A stretch of 64,000 nt of DNA from Pyricularia pennisetigena (taxonomy: Eukaryota; Ascomycota; Sordariomycetes; Magnaporthales; Pyriculariaceae). The stretch is taken from the NCBI RefSeq assembly GCF_004337985.1, contig NW_021940918.1, forward strand, positions 372,001-436,000. The letters run 5' to 3'. How positions within the stretch are numbered: position 1 is the stretch's first letter; every line of letters begins with the position of its first letter. Of the stretch, positions 56,079 to 64,000 are shown piece by piece. The notes under the pieces are model-generated. The model searched no databases. It worked only from the letters and a program-made list of their open reading frames with translations, and was not told the DNA's origin. The position numbers and the translations under genes were made by a program.

Positions 56079-58228
56079 TTAAATCTCCAATGTCGGCTTG
56101 ACACCCTTGACCCTTCCAATAACCTGCGATGGTGCATACTTGGGAATAACCTCGTCGTCGTGCAACATCTCAAACTCCTCTGTTGCGTCGCGGCCCATAA
56201 AGTTCATGATGGCCTGGGGGCCACCGGGGTGCTCCTCGAGCCAGTCGCTCAGGTCCATAACAACACCTTTGACGACAACCCACAGGTCGTCCTTCTTGTT
56301 ATGCTTGGCAACCTCCTCCATGGTAAACTCGTTCTCAGGGATCTTGAACTCCTTGGGGTTGTTGGGCTTTGCCGACTCGGCCTGGGTGGCAGCGACGTTG
56401 CCGGCACCGGACTGAGTGGATGCTGAAGCAGTTCCAGCTCCGCTGCCCCACTCGACCGAGACCTTGCCGGGCTGCGACGGGTCAATGTGCAGCGAAATCT
56501 GGCCGAGACGCTGGGCAGCGCCTGCGCCTCCGCTGAGAGCCTGACGGAACAGGTAGTTGCTGGCGGTGTCACCGGCAACGCGACCGTAGACGACACAGCC
56601 CAACAGCGAGGAGCCACCGAGACGGTTGGCGCCGTGGACACCTCCAGCCAGCTCACCGCAGGCGTACAGGCCCTCAATGGGCTTCTTGTCCTGGCCGAGA
56701 ACCTCGGACTTGTCGTTGATCTCAACACCGCCCATGGTGAAGTGCAGGACGGGCTCCATCAGCGAGACGTGGAAGTCATCATTGATGTCAAGGGGCAGGT
56801 TGTGGAAGAACTTCTTGCCCCACGGGTCCTTCTGCTTGCCCTCTGCAATGGCGTTGTAGGTGGTGAAGGTCTTCTGCAGGTGCTCAGGCGTGCATCCAAT
56901 CTCCTTGGCCAGCTGCTGGCCGGTCATCTTCTTCATCAGACCGCGGCCAGAGTAGTGGCGAGTGTGGAAATCCAGGGTGTTGGAAGCCTTGGAGTTCAAG
57001 ATCAGACGGATAGGGAACTTGCCCTTGTCCTTCTCCTTCCACATCATGCCCGACACGTAATCACGGTGGCCAAGCTCGTCGCAGAACCGGTCACCGTCAG
57101 CATTGAGGAGCAAACCGCCCTCACCACGCAGAGCCTCGGCAGCCAAGAACTTCCACTTGGAGCCGGGGTCTTTAGGGTCAACCAAACCCGTGGGGTGGAC
57201 CTGGACCTTGTCCATGTCGATACCGTTACCGCCAATGGCCATGACCATCTTCTGGCCGTCACCAGTGGCGTGCGAGCCGTTGGTGGTAGCCAGGCCATAT
57301 GTGTCTGGCCTGTGCTTCTTCAGGAGCGAGGTCTCTGAGAAGTCAGCGGCGTAGCCACCGGTGGCAAGGACCACGGGGCCATCCATGGTGTGCTTCTGGC
57401 CATCGTGCTCATATGTAACACCTGTGACCTTGTTGCCCTCCTTGTTCAAGCTGGTGACCCGCGCCTTCTTGACAATCTCAACTCTGTGCGGCTCGGTCTC
57501 GGCGAGCTCCTCGAGCCTTTGCATCAAGGCGTATGTGATGGCCATACCAGGGAATTTGGCATCGTGACCACGGTGCGTACGGGGCTGGGAGTGACCACTG
57601 TCGGTTGACTCACAGTCAGTCTCGGCTATCGGAGGCGATGCGCAAAGTTTTCAGGAATGAAATAAAGGTTCAATCTTACCCAAGTCGCGAAACCAAAGTT
57701 AGGTCCAGGTTGAACACATCCTGCAGCCACTCGACGGCAGCGGCCGACTTGTATGTAAGGACCTTGATCAGGTCAGGGCGAGCCTTGTCGCGAGCCGACT
57801 TTAGTGTGTCGTCGTAAAACTGCTTGACGCTGTCCTGAATGCCGTGCTCAACCTGTGTCCTCGTGAGGGCACCGTTGATACCAGATGTGGCCTTTGTTGA
57901 GTTTCCACCGAAGAATCCTATAACCGAATTGACCGAGGTTAGCAACAGGGCCGCTCTGGATTGTGCCAAACTGCCGACTACGCTGCCCGTCAGGTTGGGA
58001 AATTCGCCCTTACCTTGCTTGTCAAGAACAACAACATTGCCTCCGGCAAGGTAGATGGTGTGCGCAGCGCTGAGGCCGGACACTAATTTTTGCAAAGGAT
58101 AGTGGTCAGCTTTGGTTCGTATGAGCTTCTCGTGACTCGGGAGCCCCAGAAGAAGCTCTCTTTTCGCGAGGATTGTTAAGAGCGGGTTACTTACAACCAC
58201 CGCCGACAACAATAACTCTTGAAGGCAT
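56079..58228 (-). CDS. OSM1: Soluble fumarate reductase with C-terminal cytochrome b5 domain (4 exons)
   Basis: Osm1/Frd1 reduces fumarate to succinate using FADH2, helping to reoxidise flavin when oxygen is low, in mitochondria, ER or cytosol. Exons 58228-58195, 58082-58014, 57917-57680 and 57597-56079 join in phase for 619 aa. The FAD motif GGGLSGLSAAH (residues 9-19) spans the first junction, DKQGFFGGNSTKATSGING the second, and SRLGGHSQPRTHRGHDAKFPG the third. Active-site blocks are VQVHPTG, ALRGEGGLLLN and HGANRLGGSSLLG, the last with the catalytic-arginine region typical of fumarate reductases. Residues 536-619 form a cytochrome b5 domain with heme ligands H570 (HPGG) and H593. Such fusions are known in filamentous fungi; yeast Osm1 and Frd1 lack the b5 part. 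No targeting peptide precedes the FAD motif, so a cytosolic form is likely. Confidence 0.93.
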
Positions 58229-59045
58229 CTTTAAACTGTTGCTTGTCTCTCTCTCTACTACGAGGTGGGGGTATAAGAAGCAATTGGTAGAGGTATTCAA
58301 GGAAGGAGAAAAAAATAAAAAAAAGAAAGCTGTAAAGATGAATGGACGACTCAAGGACAGAAAGGATGGCCGAAGCAAGACAGACAGATGGTTTTAAAGA
58401 TCGAACGAGGCGAGCCGGCAACGCTCGAAAAGCCAAGTGGAAATCCTGGAATGATGATTGGCCCCCGGACGGCTACATCTAAGCCGAGGCACGGAGAACA
58501 AGTGGGCTGGAGACTGGGTTCTGGGGTCCCCACGCCTTTGTCGGGCATATGCACCTCCAGGGCAACGGACTGCGACGGCGTTCTTTCAGGGCCACCTTGG
58601 CTCGGAATTGACACATGCAAGCAAGCGTAGTGAAGAAGGGAACGATGTGCACCTGACCTGTGTGCTCGGCTATTGTTTGCAAAATTGTAGATGCAGTCAA
58701 TATTGGGTTGGGGTGATAATGTCGCCCCTCACAGAAAAAACAGACCACAGTCTCTAACTAACGTAACAACCAATTACACCTACCTAATGAAGAATTCCCG
58801 AGGCTTCAATTCGACCCATGTCTCAGGGCTTGCCGTCAGCAAAGGCAAAAGGAAGGGAGTCTGCCTTCCCCGCCGTCCCAACCGTGAGTGTGTGTCGGCA
58901 CTGACCGTGCGAACAATGGAATGGGTCCAGCGTCAATTGCGTGTCGCGCAGTTCGCGCCGGGAAACCCCCGGCATTTGCGCCGATGTGGTTAACAAGATC
59001 TCAAGCAATTGCAGTCCTGGTATTCAGCCATATCGCCTCCCTGAC

Positions 59046-59046
<1 letters not shown>

Positions 59047-59079
<33 letters not shown>
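59047..59079. repeat. Poly-A run (33)
   Basis: A mononucleotide run in the divergent intergenic region. Confidence 0.95.
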
Positions 59080-59081
<2 letters not shown>

Positions 59082-59671
59082 TTTGCCCCTCCCCATATGA
59101 AAGTCGTAAACAATTTTTTTCACCGTACTTTACTAAGTCGACACCACTGCATCTATCACGTCCCTCTCTTCAATAGTTATGACTTGAGACCAAAGTCAAT
59201 CCTAGCGTCATGCGCCCGGAACCGGACCAATCAAGCTTGTTCAGGGGGTGTACAGAGTAGTAACCTGGCCTAATTACGAAAGGGGCCCCCGAAACGGTTC
59301 ACCTGACCCCGACAACCACGTATAACTGTCGCGTCGATTCAAAGCATGTGATAATTTGCCTCTGGGAGGAGTTGGATGATGCGCAGACAACGGTCACGTG
59401 TGTTTGCATCCGATTTATCTGACTTGCCTGACATTGTTTGTTCGGCGCGATCGATCTCCTCAAGGATCATGTTGTTGCTGTGAATCAATTGCCTTAGCTA
59501 CCTAAATCTTAGGCAAGGTTGACAGTTCAGTCGGCAGAACTACGGGACCTTTTTGTACCTGAATTCGTACTACCTGCCGGGAGTAAAGGCAATTCAACTT
59601 ACCGTACCTGTTCCCACACATTTCAAGTATGAAGGTATTTTCGTCCAGTTTGTTGAGACGCGCCACGACGC

Positions 59672-59698
59672 CTAGAACTAGACCAGGCCTAGTTCTAG
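59672..59698. repeat. Inverted repeat CTAGAACTAG with 7-nt spacer
   Basis: A perfect 10-bp inverted repeat (CTAGAACTAG ... CTAGTTCTAG) around a 7-nt spacer. Each arm is itself nearly palindromic. It could be a protein-binding site or a hairpin. Confidence 0.75.
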
Positions 59699-59800
59699 AA
59701 AAAAGATCGGAGTCGCGCTTGAGGACGTTAGTTACCTTGCCACCTCCCGTAAAGTTGTTGCACCTAGAATTACCTAGTTGCACAGGATACAATTCAATCA

Positions 59801-59821
59801 ATACCGGTCACAATCCGGTAT
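59801..59821. repeat. Inverted repeat ATACCGG with 7-nt spacer
   Basis: A perfect 7-bp inverted repeat (ATACCGG ... CCGGTAT) around a 7-nt spacer, 102 bp after the previous one. The CCG/CGG content would suit a Zn2Cys6 factor. Confidence 0.6.
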
Positions 59822-60768
59822 GGAATTTCTAAGCCATGAGAGATATCTACAACACAGGTCAATTACATTCTCCAGGTGCTCCAGTTATGCTAGTGATTAA
59901 AAAGCCAGTAAGTCAAAGTAATAACTACTTATATCAGGCGTCAGTCAGGTGGCGACCCGCTTGCTCTTTGTCTTTCGTCCACACAAATCTTTCATACCCT
60001 CATTTTGGCATGCACTCTACAGTAGTACACTTTCTTATCCTCTCGGTTTTCCAACATTGGTCACGATTCCTCTGCTTTCTGAATTATGGCAAGATTCATG
60101 CTTTACAACCCATTGAAGCTCACCCGAGTACCCTAGCGTGCTTGTGCTTTGTGAAGGAATGCGTTCGTCCTGTTTCAATGAAGTGGGTGGAAACATGATT
60201 CAATGGGTGGAAATCCTGCATCATCGATGCCTAAACATCGTCACAGTTGCCACGCGTTGACAATGCAACAACATAGATTTCTTTACCTCACTTTCCTCAC
60301 CAACAAAACACAAACCCAATTAAAACTTGCTGGCATTACGGCAGATGGTACATTTCCCTCCTCCAGTGCTGTATCCGAACAGAGAAAATATTGGGCTACT
60401 ATTGCTGTGTCACTGTAAAAGCTTAAGCTGAGCAATGAGCCGAATAGACATGCTACCCCTCCAAGACTGAGTTTCAAATCTACAATTGCAAACGGGGGTC
60501 CGGCATCACATGAAAATAAAACCAACTGCAGTGTACTTCATTTTGTCCCAATAAGTTCACCTGGTCAATTGTAATGATTCAAGGAGAGAGATAGGGAAGA
60601 AAAGATAGTTGTCGCTGACAAACCCCCATAATCCAGCTTCGACGGCAACTGTTGCGGGGCATATCAGTCATCTCTTCCAAAAATCCACGCATTTCACCAT
60701 ATCTTTCATTCCAACAACCAGCACTCTTCCCAGTGCAACCAGAACAGTCACTAGCCTCTGTCAAGAAA

Positions 60769-62322
60769 ATGGACTTCAACAGCGACTCTCCGTTCCCGGA
60801 GGGAGTTATCTCCTTCTTAGATACGGATTTGTATAAACTCACTATGCAGTGTGCAGTCCTAAAATACTACAGCAACACTTCTGTAACATATTCTTTTACG
60901 AACCGAACTCCGGAGAAAAGACTGTCGAGAAAGGCTTACCAGTGGTTGCAGGATCAGATTAGGAGTAAGTTTCACCACTCAGCCGCCAAAATGAAAAAAA
61001 GAAGAAATCCACCACCCATTCACTCTGCTGACTCCTCCCTTAGAACTGGGCAATATTTCACTCTCAGATGAGGAGTATCGCTTCTTGAAGGATAACTGCC
61101 CATACCTTGGTCCTGAATATCTGGAGTTCCTCCAAAGCTTCCGTCTGAATCCAAGGGATCAAGTCGTTGTGAGCTTTGCACCAGTGGGCAAGGATGAGGG
61201 GGCCGATTCAGATGTGGGAGATATCGACATCCAAATCAAGGGCAAATGGGTAGATACCATACTTTACGAGATCCCCATTCTCGCTCTGACGTCTGAGGCA
61301 TACTTCCGCTTCATGGATACCGACTGGGATTACCAGGGTCAGGAGGAGCTCGCCTACGAAAAGGGCAAACGCATCCTCGAGGCCGGTTGCATATTGTCAG
61401 AATTTGGCACCAGGCGTCGGAGGGACTACCACACCCAAGCCCTGGTATTCCGCGGGCTGGTAAAGGCAAGCAAGGAGGCCCAGGAGCGCGGTCTCCCCGG
61501 CAAGCTCTCCGGCACCAGCAATGTGCACCTGGCGATGCGCTTCAACATGGCACCCGTCGGTACGGTCGCGCACGAGTGGTTCATGGGCATTGCCGCTATT
61601 ACGGGCGACTACCGCAGCGCATCGGAGGAGGCCCTGGCCCGGTGGGTCGGCGCCTTCGGTCCTGGCGTACTGGCGATCACGCTGACCGACACCTTTGGCA
61701 CCCCCGAATTTCTCAAGTCGTTCAGCCGGTCGGTGAGATGGCTCGAGGAGGCGCACGCGGCGGCGGCGGGCAACGAGTCAAAGACGTACGCGCAGGTGTT
61801 TGCGGGGGTGAGGCAGGATTCGGGAGACCCGGCGACGTTCGTCAGCCGAATGCGCGAGTTCTACGACCAACAGGGAATCAAGGACAGGAAGACCATTGTC
61901 TTCTCGGACTCGCTCAACATCGATCGCTGCCTGCAGTACAAGCAGGTGTCAGAGGCTGCGGGCTTCCAGCCGACTTTTGGCATGGGCACCTTCTTGACCA
62001 ACGACTTTGTTAGCAAGTCGACCGGGAAGAAGTCGACGCCGCTAAACATTGTCATGAAGCTGAGCTCTGCGGATGGCAGGCCTGCAGTGAAGCTCAGGTG
62101 AGTTGTTGACTTTTTGTTCCAAAAATCCAAAAGTGACGTGTGCCTCCAAGGGCTGTATGAGGATCTCATGCTAATAATTGCATATGTAATACCAGCGACA
62201 ACATTGGAAAGAACACGGGCGATGCAAACACCGTCGAGAAGGTCAAACGTGAAATTGGGTACGAGGAGAAGGACTGGGAGGGCGGTGACGAGACCTCGAG
62301 GTGGGGAAAGGATCCAAAGTGA
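60769..62322 (+). CDS. NPT1: Nicotinate phosphoribosyltransferase (3 exons)
   Basis: Npt1 makes nicotinate mononucleotide from nicotinate and PRPP, the entry step of the NAD salvage (Preiss-Handler) pathway. Exons 60769-60964, 61044-62097 and 62196-62322 give 458 aa, with introns of 79 and 98 nt. The N-terminus SFLDTDLYKLTMQCAVLKYY is characteristic, as is YSFTNRTPEK. The conserved phospho-accepting His is H242 in TVAHEWFMG. The PRPP/nicotinate-binding blocks are EFGTRRRRDYHTQ, LSGTSNVHLA, TDTFGTPEFLKSFS, GVRQDSGDPATF, IVFSDSLNIDRCLQ and GMGTFLTND. The last junction gives KLSDNIGKNTGD, as in other Npt1 proteins. Length matches yeast Npt1 (about 430 aa). I chose ATG 60769 because it places the DTDLYKLTMQ motif at the usual distance. 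Confidence 0.95.
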
Positions 62323-63553
62323 GAACAATCCGAGGCTGGAATGGGTTGAAGATGTTTCTTTTGTATTTAGACCAAATGGAATCGATACCGCGGACGTGCT
62401 GAAAATACTTCAAGCAATGCGCCGGTCTCTCTGCGAGCCAATGCGAGTTAAGGCAGGTTCAACGGCGCAAGCTAATGAGCTGTTACTGAGCCCCGTGCAC
62501 CTAGTTTGCTTACCCACCTTAACCTTGCCTACTGTGGATAGATAAGGTATTTACATGCTCGCAGAACTGTAATCATTAATCCATGGGCTTCGACCAGTAT
62601 TTTCCATCCAGTTGCTATCCGTTGCGGAGGGTTGGATGCCAGACAGGTCATGGTTGGGTTCGAGAATAAATGGATTGAACAGCGATTGATAAGTGGGTGA
62701 AAGATCTCTTCAATTGATTATGCCACTCCCCCAGCAGATGATGACCTCAACTTCCGTAACCGGCGGACAGACGAGTAAAAAAAAAAAAAAAACACATTAC
62801 CTAAGCGACCAAACAACAGAGAGCAGATCAGCCACATGGTATTCCTTGCCCAAGCTTGTAAGTATTCAGTCAAGTCTACAAGATATATCAAGTGACTTAT
62901 ATTTAGTTTAACTCGAAATTTTATTGTATTTGTATCTTATCCTCTCCGAGTGCTAAGGGAGACTGGAGCACAGAGTTGAAGATTGAATTCCCATCAATCA
63001 ATCAATCAATCTCTCTCATGGGCCCGTCTGTGCTCGTATCCCGGTCATTGTGTCCACCCACTCAGAATTCTGCCACCGCCCTCCAACAGGAAAGGAGCTC
63101 TTGCCGTCGCATCGCGTCGCCCACCACCACAATCACCACCACCACCCGTCTCATAAGTTACCGCAGAGATATACTGACTCCGAGGCCGCAGTCACTGCTA
63201 GTCATCTGTTATCTACACGAAAACCTCATCATACAGACTGGCACTGATCTATGCCTCGAGAAATTTCGTGGCTGAAGCCGTAATATTACGTCTTTGCAGG
63301 AGCTGAGCGATCCTGCCACCACCAGTCGCAGTGTCGTCTACCACTTCAAGAGTGGGTAAGTCGGAATTTCTGTTTCTTGTTCTCTGTAAGCCTTTTGAGC
63401 CAGGCGCACCTCAAGCAAGCTTGAGCCTGCATCTTAGCAGCCTTTTGCCGTGCTTGATCAGAAGAACGTCTTGCTAACCGACTTAGCCTGACCCAGGCTC
63501 TCAGAAACACTCTCTCCGAGGTCCCGGAAAGCCCGCCTGGGCGATCAGGCCCT
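62323..63553. promoter_or_regulatory. Intergenic and 5' leader of the Sin3-like gene
   Basis: These 1231 bp include the NPT1 3' region and the next gene's leader. A likely leader intron spans 63356-63496 (GTAAGT donor, GCTAAC branch at 63473, CCCAG acceptor). An (ATCA)n tract lies at 62993-63011. Confidence 0.5.
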
Positions 63554-64000
63554 ATGAATTCTCAACGGTCCCACGGCGGCGGTGCCTTTGACCGCGAGCG
63601 CGATCCTCGAGAACGTGACCTCGACGAGCACCGACACCGTCCACTTACACAAGAGGAAGCCGCGAATCGTGACCGTGAGCGAGACATCGACCGTGAACGC
63701 GAGCGGGAACACGCAGACCGGCAGCAGGCACGCGAGGCCTACCCGCCCGGAGCACCTCTTCACAGCACCGCTGGCTCGATACCAATCCACCAGCCCGTGG
63801 CATCACGAATAGCGGGCGTCATACACAGCCCCGGCGGCCTCCTGGGTGCCCACAACGGCGCGTCCGGCGGCCTGCCTTTGGGCGCACCCACGACGCAGTT
63901 AGCTGGTTTCGGCGGGCCGATGCACAGCGATCCCGCCAGACAGATGCCACCCCAACCCCCGAACCAGAACAGCACGGGCGGCCAGCAGCATCAGATGTTC
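63554..64000 (+). CDS. SIN3: Sin3-like transcriptional co-repressor, N-terminal part, cut by window end
   Basis: The frame from ATG 63554 stays open for 149 codons to the last base. It begins MNSQRSHGGGAFDRERDPRE, followed by Arg/Glu/Asp-rich repeats (RDRERDIDREREREH). Then comes TAGSIPIHQPVASRIAGVIHSPGGLLG, a segment I associate with the start of Sordariomycete Sin3 proteins, before a Pro/Gln-rich stretch (GGQQHQMF). The paired amphipathic helix domains that would prove it lie outside the window. Sin3 is the scaffold of the Rpd3 histone deacetylase complex in the nucleus. The frame is also open upstream to the leader-intron acceptor at 63496, so a longer N-terminus is possible. Confidence 0.62.
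   Translation, partial: MNSQRSHGGGAFDRERDPRERDLDEHRHRPLTQEEAANRDRERDIDREREREHADRQQAREAYPPGAPLHSTAGSIPIHQPVASRIAGVIHSPGGLLGAHNGASGGLPLGAPTTQLAGFGGPMHSDPARQMPPQPPNQNSTGGQQHQMF

Larger units (their letters stand above)
58229..60768. other. Divergent intergenic region, fumarate reductase / NPT1
   Basis: These 2540 bp contain both promoters. Poly-A (59047-59079) and two inverted repeats with 7-nt spacers (59672-59698 and 59801-59821) are present. No ORF has protein-like character. An in-frame extension upstream of 60769 exists (about 39 residues) but lacks a supported ATG. Confidence 0.5.

Noticed and set aside
59047..59079. Poly-A run as the tail of a retroposed gene copy
   Set aside because: No coding remnant precedes it, and I could not see a target-site duplication around it.
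56079..62322. Fumarate reductase and NPT1 as a functional NAD/redox cluster
   Set aside because: They are 2.5 kb apart, divergent, and both are ordinary housekeeping genes. Nothing else nearby supports a pathway.

Overview
The window is nuclear DNA of a filamentous ascomycete, most likely a Sordariomycete. Genes carry short introns (63-198 nt) with GTRNGT-type donors and CTAAC/CTGAC branch sites. Nearly all products belong to families typical of Pezizomycotina, and gene-flanking DNA is rich in ACCTA/CCTAGG motifs and in very long poly-A/poly-T runs. I cannot fix the genus. I find 21 protein-coding genes, two of them cut by the window ends, and most of the multi-exon models were rebuilt by joining exons by eye. 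I find no convincing intact tRNA, rRNA, CRISPR array or transposon.

Layout: 1-1739 end of TFIID subunit TAF2 (+); 2287-3126 splicing factor Prp38 (-); 3788-4376 small one-TM protein (+); 4787-6599 F-box protein of the FBXO9/Pof7/Hrt3 type (-); 8164-9777 vacuolar-type zinc transporter (+); 11341-14805 Msb1/Mug8 morphogenesis protein, 5 exons (-); 18245-19598 uracil-DNA glycosylase (-); 20591-22050 Mtm1/SLC25A39-type mitochondrial carrier (-); 23173-25312 Ted1/Cdc1-type metallophosphoesterase (+); 26169-29606 large disordered protein with a Cys-rich C-terminal module (-); 32859-35112 Gup1-type MBOAT, 5 exons (+); 35472-36446 FAR-17a/AIG1-like membrane protein (-); 39839-42311 unknown 774-aa protein (+); 42978-45108 Zn2Cys6 transcription factor (-); 45701-46948 NDH-2-like FAD/NAD oxidoreductase (+); 47718-48890 mS38/Cox24-like mitochondrial protein (+); 49824-51133 secreted-stalk/one-TM protein (+); 51976-53877 sugar transporter (-); 56079-58228 fumarate reductase fused to cytochrome b5 (-); 60769-62322 nicotinate phosphoribosyltransferase (+); 63554-64000 start of a Sin3-like co-repressor (+).

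The genes are mostly unrelated housekeeping functions and I see no biosynthetic cluster. Two pairs share a theme. Ted1 and Gup1 families both act on GPI-anchor maturation and lie about 7.5 kb apart. The Zn2Cys6 regulator and the bacterial-looking oxidoreductase are divergently transcribed from one 592-bp interval, which suggests a regulator-target pair and possible horizontal transfer of the enzyme. Three gene-free stretches of about 3.3 kb (14.8-18.2, 29.6-32.9 and 36.4-39.8 kb) contain relic-like material, including a probable fragment of an FAD monooxygenase and a degenerate tRNA-like sequence. The best candidates for something undescribed are the Cys-rich C-terminal module at 26.2 kb, the 774-aa helical protein at 39.8 kb, the one-TM stalk protein at 49.8 kb, the regulator/oxidoreductase pair, and the striking density of homopolymer runs (one of 71 T inside an intron).
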